From positions 15,304,569 to 15,368,568 of the forward strand of contig CM033395.1 of NCBI GenBank assembly GCA_019426215.1: a stretch of DNA of 64,000 bases, written 5' to 3'. Shown in pieces: positions 22,971 to 34,740 of this stretch. Every line of letters begins with the position of its first letter. Position 1 is the first letter of the stretch. Under the pieces are notes generated by a model. It saw nothing but the letters and a program-made list of their open reading frames with translations. It had not been told where the DNA came from and did not search any database. The translations under genes and the position numbers were made by a program. The DNA is from Buddleja alternifolia. Lineage: Eukaryota > Streptophyta > Magnoliopsida > Lamiales > Scrophulariaceae.

Positions 22971-25555
22971 ACTTAAGACTATTTTTTAGAGTGTTTTTTG
23001 AAGATGACGTCATTCGATGGAAAGATGATGAAATCAAGAGGGAATTTCATTTATTTCTATTTTTGTCATAATTTATAATTTTAATTCATTTTATGACTAA
23101 TTCAAGTTTGAATTTATTTTGTAGTAAAATTCAAATCAAAGGAAGGAAGATTCGAACTTCCGTGGTTTCAAGGAAATTAATCCACGACGAGGCCGCAACC
23201 GAATTGGAGTCCTATGGGAAAATAAAATTCATTGACAAACACAGAATTATATTTACTATTCTGTTTAATGTTCAATAACAATTATATAATTGTTTTGAAG
23301 ACTCACGGATACAAAAGTTTTATTGTTGTGCATAGGCAAGTCAAACGGGAGAAGAAATCCTAAAAGTTCAATGTGTCAAATGAATTGAAAGACATGCATA
23401 TATCAAAGGTTGCAGAAACTCGTTTGCCACATTTGTTAATTCATACAAATTGTGAATGGAGTTTTAAAGTTTAAACAACCATTCGAGCCATCTGTACATT
23501 GGCAAGGAGAGAATGAGTCGGTGCGAAATGCAAATGATAAGGTGGCAACTCTTGGCGATGCAAAGATTAGCCAATTGTACGCAAATGATGAGATAAGTTA
23601 TGCTTTAATTTGATTATATTAAAGCACTACATATTTTGTTATGTGATAGAGCATGAAATATATTTGTGATTTAATATATAATCTTTGAGATTTATTCTCG
23701 ATAAAGAATAAATAATTGTTGATGCTTAAGATTGCTTTATTTTGCTATGCATATATGAAGTAATTGTTTAGAAGTTCTCTTTTGACTTATGAATAAATGC
23801 AATAAGTGTGATTCTTCACTATGTTTGACAATCTTTAGTATAAAGCCTGATCACAATGAATGAAGAAATGCATCATTTAATAATTGATTTAAATTGTTTG
23901 CATGTTATTTTCATGTGATAGTGACGTTTATTTAAAGAAGTCAATTTTGTGCTAAGAATAATTATTGCATTATTTAGAGTTGTAGCCTACAATTTTCACC
24001 GTAAAAGTGAAATAGTTGTAGAAACTAAACTAGTCGTGGTTTCGTTTAAGCGAAAGAAAATCGAGTCTAATTTTAAGAAATTAAAATAGAACGTCGTCAC
24101 TATAAACATGTAAGGTTTCTAAGTGAGAATTTTTCCAAATGAAACGTGCTCTCCGAAGATAGAAATGTGGACGACACAACTTGGTCAAGAATAAAGAATG
24201 TTAATTGTCGGAGTAAGATCGAGAAAGTCGGTCAAATGTCTGAAATTAAATCTGAGAAAATGACCTTAAGACCTTAGACAATTGGGGAAATAGTTGTTGT
24301 ACTAACAATAGTTGGATTAAGGACAAGGAAAAATTATTTCGAGGGGACAACCACAAATGTGGTAAACCGAATCAAGCAAACAATGGTTAATCTGAACCAT
24401 GTAATTGGTGGGTGATTTAATCACCAAAACCAAGCTAGGCAAATGGTGGGTGATTAAATCACTAAAACCAATCTGGGCAAATGGTGGGTGGTCGGACCTT
24501 ATGCTCTCGACTATAGTGGGAGGTAACCAAGCAAATGGTGGGTCAACACCGGTGCTAGAAATACATCCGAGCTGGAAAGGAAGATGTATTAAGTATCACG
24601 AGTAATCGACGTAATGACCTTTTGAAGGCATTGACTAGAGTTTGTAGATATCTGAAATATGCTATGAACTATGATTACTCTATGCAATATATCCAAGTGT
24701 ACTGATAGAATACACTAAGGAAAAATGGATATTCTTTATTGGCTAGATATTGTGCCACCTATTCCGATACATTGTACAAAATAGTCGACAGTCGGAAGGG
24801 CACAAATTAGCATGTAAAATGGTAGTCTCGACACATACGTCGAAGATATAAAACCATTAGCAGTGATCTTTAGTGGCATTGTCTCTATTGATTGAGTAAA
24901 ATCAAATGAAAACGTATGGATCCAAATGTATGCCTAAACGATCAAATACACTGCATATCTAAAGGAATGAGCTTTAAGACTACAAGTTAAGAATGGACAT
25001 AGTGGAAACCCAACCTTGTTGACTGGAGATCCCAAGATATTGGTTCAATGGGACAACTAAATTATGAAAGTTCAAAAATGCCCTTGGGGAGTATAATACT
25101 CTTGCTCGTTCCTAGGATAAACAAGTGCAACCTACAGTGTAGCAAAAGGTTAAGTTGTAACTTTAAATGATTCCTATACTGTCTAAGTGTGAGACATAAC
25201 AAAGTGGGGTATGGTAGGATACTCTTTATAGGAGGTCACCTATGTAAGCGTGAAGTGGGGCCGCTTCAAAATTGAAACACTTATAAATCCAAGTGCTGTT
25301 CCATGGCCAAAACAAACCCAACCGAGAACAAAAACTGTTAGAGAAGTTATTGTGTGAGTATCATTGTCTTAGTTTACACAAAACGCTGACCAATTCAAGG
25401 CATCGCGTCCATTGGGGAACGAATAAATTCGATGGTATTTCTCTAAAGAAGGTTCAAAGCCAAAAGCTACCTATCTTGATGCAATAGCTTTTCGCCCGAA
25501 CTCTCTCAGCGTCTGCATAGTTTGCATTTGTATTAGTTTCATTCATGGTGGGTAA
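22971..25555 (+). other. Internal region of element F, no recognisable genes
   Basis: It is AT-rich with only short frames. At 24402-24540 the words AATGGTGGGTGATTAAATC and ACTAAAACCAA recur about four times as a degenerate tandem repeat of about 37 bp. The sequence before the 3' LTR (TTCATGGTGGGTAA) could serve as a polypurine tract. Confidence 0.6.
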
Positions 25556-26736
25556 TGTTGGAAATCTTGATTGTGTAAATCGTGTTTTAACATGATTTAA
25601 ATAGAGATTTAAGTGAATTCCACATGTTGAAAGTGGAATGTCTTTGGCTCAAAGTAATCTTCGTTTCAAGTAGATAAATTTTGAGTATTTAATTACTCAA
25701 TTCCGAATTAGGGTGAATGAGGAATTAATTAACAAAATATGTCACTTAAAATGTGGTTTCTAATTGGAATCAATGGATCGATATGAACGTACACGATTAA
25801 ATGAGCAAATTCATATGATCGACGGTCGCGATCCTATGGGAAATGGTTCATTTAATTTGAAAGGATTTATTTGATCAAGATTCAAAGTTTTGGGGTCAAT
25901 TTGAAAGTTCTGGGAAGTCAGAGGCTGAATTGCACAAAAATTGGTGCAACCGCCCGCACCTGATTATTGCCCAGCTAAAGAGCGCTTGGATTGGCTGTTG
26001 AGCGGGTGTACGGTGCACCCGCCCACACTGGATTGCCACTCGAGCCAGGGGGCTTTTCACACAAGGTGCAGCTATTGGGGCCAAAATGAAAAGCTGCTTT
26101 AGGGGGCTTTTCGTCCAAACGTCACACCTTTTGGGCCCTTCTGCAATGTACGAAAAGTTGCAACTTTTGACCCAAAACTCTTCATTTTCTATAAATAGAC
26201 CCTCATATTTTGAGATTAAACATCCCATAATCATATTCTCTTCTCTCTTCTTCTCCTAAATACTATTTTGAGTATTTCTGAGAATTCTTTTGTTTCTTAA
26301 ATATTAATTATAATATTTTAAGAATAGTGTAGAATATTAAATGCTAAATTGAGCATTTAAAATATTCTTGGAGTTCTTAAATATTATTTTAAGAACTACT
26401 TAGTATTAATTTGAGTACTTTGAATATTCTTAAATATTATTTTAATATTGTAAGAATAGTTGTGCATATTAAATGTATAGATAAGCATTTAATCATTCAT
26501 GTCCATCGAGAGAGTTTGGAACAAGTATTTTGTTCGCTAGATTCGAGAATTTGTAGTGGTACTATTCTCGTCTCGTGTCGTTGTATATTGGGAGATAAAT
26601 TGCCGTATTCCGTAACCATCGAGAGCGGGAAAATATTGTTTTAAGTAAAGCGAGTAATTGAAAACTCGTGCCTCGACGTATCATTTTGCATCTTCATAAA
26701 CACCGTCCGTTATCAAGCTAGATATTTTTCCCAACA
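25556..26736 (+). repeat. 3' LTR of element F
   Basis: It is 1181 bp and ends CCCAACA, directly followed by the AGTTT duplication. TATAAATAG lies at 26190-26198. Confidence 0.88.
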
Positions 26737-26741
26737 AGTTT

Positions 26742-27189
26742 CAAAATAGGTGCTATGCATGCCATATTCTTTCAATCATGTCCAAAAGAAGAGCACACTA
26801 AGGTAAGCTTCTATCCACATTATTTGAGGGAGGATTTCATTATGTTGCGTATTCTGAATGCATCAGCAACTTACCCACATAAAGCACCTTATAAGAAGAA
26901 AAAGAGAGTCAAACTTAAAGAGTGTGATCCGATTTATATTGGGCAATTGAAATTGACTTGTTTGATGTCGAAAAATATAAGAAAGTCGGATGATAATTAC
27001 GTTACGGAGCCAGACATTTTATTGTGAGGGTGCGAGATTGTTGTGATATAGCTATATACTTTTTTTTGTCAAATAGACGAATGAGTCAAAGGGGGTGCGG
27101 GGGACGGTACGATACACTATATTTATGGGAAAAAATATAATAAGGAACTAGGTTCAGTTACAACTTTTGACACACTTTATACTCATATG
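26742..27189. other. Unclassified flank right of element F
   Basis: It contains a plus-strand open frame to 27027 (90 codons from the ATG at 26755) with a basic YKKKKRVKLKE stretch. When F is ignored this frame is continuous with an open frame left of F. No known family recognised. After 27027 I see nothing. Confidence 0.4.
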
Positions 27190-27413
27190 TCTCTTGTTTT
27201 ATAGCCAGGATTTTGGATTGGGGGGGGGGGGGGAGGAACTCAAAGAAAAGGGAGAAAGTATGATATTTTTCGATTTTGAGGGGGACAAAATTCAAATATC
27301 AAAAATTTTGTAAGGTTAAAAAAAATAATTTTTAAAAATTGAGAGGGGGGCGCGAGCGCACCCTCCAGCGCCCCCCCCCCCCCCCCCCCCCCCCCCCCGG
27401 CTCCGTCCTTGAG
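27190..27413. mobile_element. Probable MITE remnant with G14 and C28 runs
   Basis: The left end reads AGCCAGGATTTTGG (27203) and the right end reversed reads CTCAAGGACGGAGCCGG (27413), the kind of ends seen in plant hAT-derived MITEs. A G14 run (27220-27233) and a C28 run (27371-27398) could pair as a hairpin. The left terminus is degraded and no target duplication is clear. Confidence 0.45.
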
Positions 27414-28700
27414 GTGAAGGATATGGGATATGCAAGTCAAAGCTTTCCCTGCTGGTGATGTGAGCTCTTGCTTTTTTTCCTTGGCGTGAAGGATATGCAA
27501 GTCAAAGCTTTCCCCGCTGGTGATGTGAGCATGGTTCGTCAGAACGCCGGGAAATCGGCCGGAACTGCCATTCCGACACGGGAACGGACGGCGAGACAGG
27601 CGAGATTACGTTGAGACTCGGCCGTTCCGGTGATATCCCGGCCATGGAACGGCTGGAACGGAAGAAGACAGCTTCAGTCTGTGATTGAAATGGAAATGAA
27701 GGAAGGTGAAAAGGGGAGATGGTGAAGAAGAAAGAGTTAAAAGGAGAAAAGGAAAAGGAATAAAATAAGAAGAAAGAGGCGGCCAAAGTTAAAAGGAAAA
27801 AAGGAAAAGGAATAAAATAAGGAAAACTTAAAACTAAAAAGGAAATAAAGGAAAATGATTTAAAAGAATAGTCAATGAAGGTAAATAGAATATTATGTGG
27901 AGATTGTGAGTCTAATTTTGAACCTAATTGGCTTACCCAAAAAAAAAAAAAAACTAATTGCTCGTATGGATATTGTTATTATATTGAGAGCATTACCGAT
28001 AGTTTCAATAGCCGAACTTAATATTTAATTTATTAGTGATATACTTGTAAGGCGATATTGATTTTAATTCAAATATTTTTATGCGCAAAGTACTTTTTAA
28101 GTAATACAAATTACAAGAATTATATGTCATTATTTCAGAGTTATAAGAACACTAGTGCATTCCAATATCTTATTAGTTTTTGGTGTTCAAAATCTTTGAA
28201 TGAAGCAAGTTAAAAATTGAATACAATATTTATTTAATTAGAATTATTTTAGAATTTTTTTCTAAATGTTTTGAGCAATTTAAGCCAAAAAAGTGTGAAA
28301 CGGTCGCAATCGTTCCGCGACATTGCAATGAAACTAGAACAGTGATGTCCGTGACAACCACCACGACCATTCCAACGAACCATGGATGTGAGCTCTTGCC
28401 TTTTTTCCTTTGTTGATGGATTTTATCGTAGGCAATTATGTTCTTTGATACTTATCACAAGAATAAATACAATGTGTACAAACTGTCTGAAAGATTTTTA
28501 TGACGACGCATCATTGTTTCAGGGAAAGGTGGCTAGTTTTCCATTTATTGACCATAATTACCCTCCTAATCAACTCATCATATCATTTTGAACAACTGCT
28601 TATTCCTGGTTGAAGGAAGATATTGAAGATGTTGTGGTTGTGCATTGTAAAGCATGAATGGTTGGAACAGGATCGATGACATCTAGTCTTCTTTTGTTGT
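27414..28700 (+). pseudogene. PTEN-like phosphatase gene fragment, broken
   Basis: The translated pieces match plant PTEN-type dual lipid/protein phosphatases. A FPAGDVSSC segment occurs in two tandem copies (27434 and 27500) and continues after a transposon as VDGFYRRQ. Then comes a KYNVYKLSERF segment in another frame, then GKVASFPFIDHNYPP, SWLKEDIEDVVVVHC and the end of the P-loop. Defects: a 70-bp tandem duplication, the 855-bp insertion at 27530, at least two frameshifts, a stop after ISF, and a P-loop in which the CX5R motif has a stop and a glycine in place of the arginine. The fragment is cut at 28700 by element D. Only part of the phosphatase domain is present, with no C2 domain. It is non-functional, and is either a captured or a relict exon. 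Confidence 0.8.
27530..28384. mobile_element. hAT-like non-autonomous element in PTEN fragment
   Basis: 855 bp with perfect terminal inverted repeats CATGGTTCGT / ACGAACCATG and an exact 8-bp target duplication GATGTGAG (27522-27529, 28385-28392). Subterminal regions repeat GGAACGG/CCGTTCC words near both ends (27580-27665, 28305-28325), as in transposase-binding regions. No transposase is encoded. The 8-bp duplication favours hAT; Mutator-like elements would give 9 bp. Confidence 0.78.
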
Positions 28701-30498
28701 TGACACGAGAAATCCTATCGTGTTTGCATAGTAAGTGGACTGATTGCAGGGACGGATTTTGCGGTTACATGAGTGATTACATATGTAGTAATAGAATGAA
28801 GTTGTTACTTTATATTTATTTGTCATTATAATATTTTCAATGTGATTGATTTTTTTATTTTTACTTAATGTTATTCCTTTTATGCCAATTAATTGTACAT
28901 TGACTGGTGATGAACAAAGTATTTTTCTTAACTAATTGCTCGTTTCTAAAAAAAACTTAGACTAGGTCACTAGCTCCAAAAAAAAAAAAAAAGGAGATAG
29001 AATCAAGTAGAATGAAAAATATAGGAATGTTTTTCATCATTAATAAATTAATTATAGATGAATTTTATGACAAAAAAAAAATATCATGCACAACATCGAC
29101 AAATTTTCTAAAAATTGCTTATATATTTTGCAATTAATATAAATTTATTTAAAAGTTAATAAATTTATTTTTTGAATGTGTGACTTGTTATGTTTCTTAT
29201 CTATTAAAATAAGTTTGAATGTTACTTAAAAATATCGTAAAAAAAATAATTAGTGGTAAGTCGCCCCCCCAGCGGTTCATTCATGATCTGTCCCTGACTG
29301 ATTGTGTGTAGTAATAAGGTGGATTTTTAAGTCCAGAATATCGTTCTCACAGAGACTAGAATTTTAACAATAACGAATTTAGATCAAGTTAACTATAAAA
29401 CTAAAACTAGAATAGCAATTAACTAGACTAAAGCAAAGATTGATAATTTTAAGGAAAACAAATATAGAAAAAACAACTAAAATACATGCGTCGACACAAA
29501 TCAATCAAGAATCGTATTTCAGATTATTGTTGCTAAAGTGGAATTTCCTTTTATGTTCTTTAACCGATCTCTCCCAATAACAAACCTTACTTAATTAACG
29601 GCCCCCGTAATATCCCTATCCGGGCGTCTAATTAACAAGTAAGCATTAAGAACTAGAAATTCCCAGGATTTATCCGGCTAACTGCTCTCAGAACATATAA
29701 CTACCCCTAGTATCAATTCTCAAACATGATGTGATGATCCTTTTTGAACCTTAGATTACTTTCTCCCGAATCACTAGTTTAAGCAATATATCATACATGC
29801 GATGGCTAAACACACATAAGCATTAAGAACAAGATCAAGTTACTTAGCAATGAATAATCCTCAATACAAAAAATTACTTCTCAAAAATTATGATTCGGCC
29901 TAAGCATTGCCTTAATCTACAAATTTAGCTACTCATAATAAGGTAAAAACAACTAAACATAATGTTCATGAAAGAAAACAAGAAAATAAAACTCCCTATG
30001 ACTTGATCTTCAATTCTTGAATCTTGAAACTCTTGATCTTCTTGCTCTCCAATGTAAGTGAAATTAGGGCTAAGTTCTAGACTAAAAACGAATCTCTAAC
30101 CCTAGAAAAACGATATGATATATAAGGGTGGAAGGGAAGGCTCCAACTTGAATTAGAATTGAAAATTTTCAAAAACTGCTCAACCGACCCCAACGTTCGA
30201 ATGTTAGAAACTCCATGTTCGAATGTTGAATTTCTCATAAAATTTGTTGACTTTGACTTTGACCGGGATGGCATTTGAAGGTTAAACACGCCACTTTCGG
30301 ACTTTAGCTGCAGAAATAATTTCTCTCTGAAATCTTCTTCTTTACATGTTTTTCACCCTTTTTCTCTTCTATTGCAATGATTTGTACCTGAATTCAATAA
30401 ATGCTTATACCACATGCATATGTGGCATAAATCATACATAATCCACTATAAATCACATAAACAAGGGGCTGAAAAACATGCAAGATCACAACCTATCA
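28701..30498 (-). repeat. 3' LTR of element D, split by a MITE
   Basis: About 1240 bp of LTR after removing the 550-bp MITE and one 8-bp duplication. It ends at 30498 next to the polypurine tract (reverse of GCACCCCCAAAC, 30499-30510). A TATA-like TTATATATC lies on the minus strand near 30115-30126. Two copies of the D motif (AACGTTCGAATGTT near 30191, ATGTTCGAATGTT near 30214) lie just upstream of it in sense. Confidence 0.85.
28747..29296. mobile_element. hAT MITE in D 3' LTR
   Basis: 550 bp with terminal inverted repeats CAGGGACGGAT / CAGGGACAGAT and an exact 8-bp target duplication ACTGATTG (28739-28746, 29297-29304). It is AT-rich with no coding potential and has a C8 run near the right end. 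Confidence 0.9.
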
Positions 30499-31555
30499 GC
30501 ACCCCCAAACATAAGCATGGATCGTCCTCGAGCAATACTAAAACATAAACTAGAATCAAGAAACATCAAATCAAAGGGGGAAAAGGAAACAAAAACAAAA
30601 TAAACTCACTTTCATGGAGCAAATGATTGCACTTAGCATGTGCAACAAACCTTTAAACCTTGTTGTTAGCCAAAAATGACGAGTTTAGTTTCGTGAGGGT
30701 TTGCATACGATATACCCACAAAATCAAAAAATTTCTAACCTCACCAAATCAACGCAATTCAACATAATTAAAAAGAAACAATGGCATAAGATCAACCATT
30801 TAAGCTCGAAATTATACATATACATCAAATAATTTTGCTCATGTGACACCAAGGATGGGGAAGACATCCAAAGGAGTGTAGTGATGATAAGTCTAAGGCA
30901 TTATAGTAGAGCGGCATCCTTACTAAATTTTGGATGTTAATCCCATCTCTATCAAGCTTCAATTAATCATAAGGTACAAGAATCATAGACAACTTCATAG
31001 TCATTTAAATTCCATTACACTTAAACCAATTTAAACATTAACTCTCATGAAACTTCAAATTAAACTCATTCAAGGCTATACCTTGTGCAATGTTTTATTT
31101 CATTAGGTTTTCTATGACAACCATACAACAAGTTTTAGGCCAACAACTCTCAAACCTGACAACTTTACGGTATTAAATGTAGAGACACTCCTGAGGGCTT
31201 TATCACTCGAGTGTCAAAGGCCACGAAACAAAACTAGGTCATTTATTCAAATTAAACTTTCAATTGGTTTAAGCAAAGTTCAAATTAGCATGATAGTGCA
31301 GTACATAGGCATGTTATTTTTCTCCTCAGTACAAATTAGCCTGACTCAAGTCATCCCAATAATCAACCTTATTCTTTCATTATTAAGCATACAAAGCAAT
31401 TAATCATCTTATAAAACTTATGAAAAATCTAAGTTAATATTTTTCAGGAAAAATTCCTTAGGTGTCTCAAGATGTTATCCACTCAACTCCTCTACCCTCA
31501 ACTTATGCGCAATGTGTATCATCTAAGAAAAATCTATTATATTCTAGGGTCCCAC
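30499..31555 (-). other. D polypurine tract and 3' UTR, left part
   Basis: It is homologous to element A 3762-4830 in order and spacing, with the shared block GATCGTCCTCGAGCAATA at 30521. Element C interrupts it at 31556. No gene. Confidence 0.75.
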
Positions 31556-31618
31556 TGTTAAGTGTGTGCCCCCAATGCCATTGAGGAATTAGATTAAATA
31601 GGGCTTAGATAAGTTATT
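31556..31618 (+). repeat. Element C 5' LTR, first 63 bp
   Basis: It starts TGTTAAGTGTGTGCCC and stops at the element B insertion. The TTATT at 31614-31618 is the B target duplication; the LTR resumes at 45898. Confidence 0.85.
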
Positions 31619-33367
31619 TGTTAGGAATTTCATATTAGATGTTTTGATGATGACAAATAGGACTTTCTGTTAGACTCCGAAAAGTGTGAAAGCTTTCATA
31701 GAATGATTATGTATAAGTACCTGAAAGCTTGTTTATCTTAGGCTTATAGTATTCATCTTTGTAGAATTCCTTAGACTAAGTATGTGACACTAAAACACTT
31801 AGGAAAATTCTGGGTGAGTCTACCAAGTGATGAAGGTGAAGATCAAGCGTCTAAAGCTACAATGGATAAGGATATCTTGAAGCGTCCGTCAAACGCTTTA
31901 GGGATTATCCCAGTGCTCAAACTACGAATGGATAACTCAGGCCGAATACTCAACATCAAGTGAAATGACGGAATTTTCAGTGAGACCATCAAGACAAGAT
32001 TGAAGAGTAAGCGTCTGAAATAAAGAAAAGAAAGTCAGGATCAGTCCAAGCGTCTGATACACGAGAATAACTATTCTCTTCAGCAAGCGTCCAAAAAGGT
32101 TAAACCAACACAACCTACAAAGAACGTAACCTGAAAAAGAATTTAGACCCAAAACCATCCAGAGACTTAAAAAATGCATGAATCAAACGGACGAATTATT
32201 TCCAACGGAAATAAAACAAGATGCATTAAAAGTCGGATAAGTGCTATTAAAATATAAGCACTATAACTTATGGGCAAGCCATATCCTTGACCTAGACTGT
32301 CAGGTTTATGAAACCAAGACCATGCCCAACCAATTAAATATACCCAAAGTTAGAAATGTCTGAACTCAAGGAATGTTTGGGGAAACGAGACTCCAACCGA
32401 GTCAAACGGACAAAAATCACCAATACCTTATAAATAGCTCTTTCAACAAACAAGTAAACACATGAAAAAGTGACACACACAAAAATACCTACCTTGTTGA
32501 AAGAAAAGCTTACTAAAAATCATAGCCAAATATTCATATAAGCTTTTCACAAATACTCTAGAGACAGTCACCCATATCTCAAATCTCTTTTTAAGAAGAA
32601 CATATACTACCATTGAGATATCCTCAAGTTGTTTGAACTTTCCAAAAACAAACAAACCCGTGACCAAAACCATCAACACCTTTCATCTGAGTGAGAAAGC
32701 TGGTTGACTTGCAAGCAGTATTTTTGTGTAAAAGAAGCTTGTTGAAGTTGATCTCTATTGGAGCTGAAATCTGTGTGACCAAGGAGTTCCGAGATCAAAA
32801 GTAACTTGCACCATTTCTGAGTGAAAGAAGCAAGGGAATAGAAGATCTTTAGTGGAGCTGAAATCTGTGTGACCAAGGAGTTCCAAGATCATATCCAATC
32901 TCCCTCTATCTTGTAGAAGTCTCTGTGTGACTCTTCGATAATCATCATAGTGGAAAAACCTCCCTGATAAAAGGAGAAGAAGGACGTAGCTGGGATTACA
33001 TCACCCAGTGAACCTTACAAATATTTGTGTCATTTACTGTTTTATTGTCTTACATTATACTGTCATATTATATCTTGAAAAGGCATTTAAAACTAATAAG
33101 CGACTAATTGGTTAAAACGAACGCTAAGCTATAAAAACATTTCCGCTGTGCTAACCCTGATTTAGTGACTAAACTCTGCCCTACTTTGGTAAGCGTTGAA
33201 ATCACCGAGTCTAAGTTAACGTTTCTCAAGCGCCACATCCAGCGCTTAAACTTGTCAAGCGTTCAAATACTTCAAAGTGATACGAATTTTTAAGAAGTCG
33301 AAAAAGACTTCAGGGTCTATTCAACCCCCCCTTTCTAGACCCTTTCGTATACCACTTGGGACCAACA
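31619..33367 (+). repeat. 5' LTR of element B
   Basis: 1749 bp, TGTTAGG...ACCAACA. TATAAATAG at 32429-32437 is the likely core promoter. The words AAGCGTC, AAGCGTT and AAGCGCC recur at least nine times on the sense strand. Confidence 0.94.
32429..32437 (+). promoter_or_regulatory. TATA box in B 5' LTR
   Basis: TATAAATAG, identical in the 3' LTR at 44949-44957. It is the only canonical TATA box noticed in the LTR. Confidence 0.7.
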
Positions 33368-33369
33368 AG

Positions 33370-33381
33370 TGGTATCAGAGC
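33370..33381 (+). other. Primer binding site, initiator Met tRNA type
   Basis: TGGTATCAGAGC, two bases after the LTR end, complementary to the 3' end of plant initiator methionine tRNA, as in most Ty1/copia elements. Confidence 0.92.
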
Positions 33382-33474
33382 GGTTGAATTTGAAACCTAA
33401 GCGTTTCCAAGCGTAACTGCTTGTTCAGATCCATCTTTTTATATAGTCGCTTCAAAATTACTTTAAAATTCTTC

Positions 33475-34740
33475 ATGGCATTTTCTAAAGTTCCCAAGTT
33501 GACCGAGTCAAATTATGACTCTTGGAAGGTCAAAGCGTTTACGTATTTGTGTTCATGTGATGATGAAATGTGTGATATTATTTCAGATGGGCCAATCAAA
33601 ATATACAAAGTTATCACCAGAGCGCTCGAAGCCACAGGAGAAACACCTGACGGTTATGTGGAGAAGCCCAAACAAGAATGGTCCACCGATGAGCGTCGAC
33701 GAGCCAATCTGGAGAATGTCGGTCGGAATGCATTATACACAGCCATTGGTGACAATGACAACTTATTCAACAAAGTCAAATCATGCAATACAACTAAAGA
33801 AATTTGGGATAAGTTGGCTACTATTTGTGGGGGCTCAGCACAAATAAAGGAAAACAAATTATCAATTGCCAAAGAAAAATTCAACGGCTTCAAGATGCTA
33901 CCTAATGAGACGCTAGAGCAATTAGACATGAGGTTTACAGCCCTTGTCACTGAACTAACATCTCTGGGTATGGAGCTACAAAATCGAGAAACAGTGGTCA
34001 AAATCTTTAGAAGTCTTCCAAGCAAATTCCTGATGAAAACAACTGCAATGAGAGAATCAAACAATCTGGACAGCCTAACTCCAGAAGATGCTTTTTCAGA
34101 ACTCAAAGCGTTTGAGTTTGAGCTGAATTCGGCCAGTGATGCAGTAAGTAATCCAGTAATCGAATCTGGAGCGCTAATGGCATCAATCAAAGGAAAACCT
34201 ATCAAAGAAAAAGGTTCGGACATAAGTGAGGAAGAAGAACTGGCGCTTCTAAATAGATTCAGGAAATTCCTGAAATATGAAAAGAAGGGAAACAGTCCTA
34301 AGCACCCAGGACAAAGTTCATATCAAGCGCTTCCTCAAATACAACCACAATATCAAACGCCTCACTATCCTGCGTCCTCCTCCCTAGCGCCAATTCAATA
34401 TCAAACTCCTTCTCAGCAAGATCTCTCAGCGCCTGCAGCGTTAAACCAACGATCCACAAGATTAACAAACGAACAAAAGATGAAGACCAATCTTTGTTAC
34501 AACTGCAGGAGACCAGGGCATTTCCAAGTTAATTGCCCATATCCAAATGTGTCTAAACCTACAAAGCAAGATCACACGGATAGAAACCAATTCAGGAGCA
34601 ACCTGAGACAACAAGGCTTGCTAGCAGAATCAGAACCTCTCTATACGCCTGAAGAGGACTTGGAATCATCAGATGAAAGCAGCGATGATGAACCATCAAA
34701 GGACTCAGCATTCATTTGTCTCATGGCAAGAGTAAAATGA
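33475..34740 (+). CDS. Element B gag, N-terminal part with zinc knuckle
   Basis: 421 codons from ATG 33475 (MAFSKVPKLTESNYDSW); an upstream in-frame ATG at 33421 is less likely because homology in B' starts here. It shows the copia capsid core (NYDSWKVKAFTYLC, then EIWDKLATICGGSAQIKENKL and the MLPNETLEQLDMRFTALV helix), a Q/P-rich linker and a CCHC knuckle (CYNCRRPGHFQVNC) near residues 340-355. It ends at a TGA inside AAAATGA (34734-34740). The frame that continues without a break starts at 34739, so gag is split by one extra base in an A run relative to B'. Likely a recent mutation, a sequencing error or, less likely, a frameshift site. Confidence 0.88.
   Translation: MAFSKVPKLTESNYDSWKVKAFTYLCSCDDEMCDIISDGPIKIYKVITRALEATGETPDGYVEKPKQEWSTDERRRANLENVGRNALYTAIGDNDNLFNKVKSCNTTKEIWDKLATICGGSAQIKENKLSIAKEKFNGFKMLPNETLEQLDMRFTALVTELTSLGMELQNRETVVKIFRSLPSKFLMKTTAMRESNNLDSLTPEDAFSELKAFEFELNSASDAVSNPVIESGALMASIKGKPIKEKGSDISEEEELALLNRFRKFLKYEKKGNSPKHPGQSSYQALPQIQPQYQTPHYPASSSLAPIQYQTPSQQDLSAPAALNQRSTRLTNEQKMKTNLCYNCRRPGHFQVNCPYPNVSKPTKQDHTDRNQFRSNLRQQGLLAESEPLYTPEEDLESSDESSDDEPSKDSAFICLMARVK

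Larger units (their letters stand above)
21748..26736 (+). mobile_element. Element F: non-autonomous LTR retrotransposon (LARD-like)
   Basis: Two direct LTRs (21748-22970 and 25556-26736) with TGTTGG...CCCAACA termini enclose about 2.6 kb. The 5-bp target duplication AGTTT is exact (21743-21747 and 26737-26741). No gag or pol domain is recognisable inside, in any frame. I also see no standard primer site: the bases after the 5' LTR read ACTTAAGACTAT. This fits a large non-coding retrotransposon derivative or a fully decayed element. Orientation is taken from the TATA box. Confidence 0.87.

Noticed and set aside
23140..23175. tRNA-like arm (GGAAGATTCGAACTTCC region)
   Set aside because: Only a T-arm-like palindrome is seen; no acceptor, D-arm or anticodon stem fits around it on either strand.
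27502..27786. 94-codon minus frame in the hAT-like element
   Set aside because: It is F/S-rich low complexity, crosses the element end into the PTEN fragment and has no recognisable domain.
27530..28384. Mutator-like element with 9-bp duplication
   Set aside because: The bases directly next to the perfect termini match over eight, not nine, positions, and the termini are short.
32443..32876. Minus-strand frames in the B LTRs (repeated at 44963-45396)
   Set aside because: Identical in both LTRs only because the LTRs are young; no domain, and they cover the TATA box.
33654..34223. 189-codon minus frame in element B gag
   Set aside because: It is the antisense shadow of the conserved gag frame.
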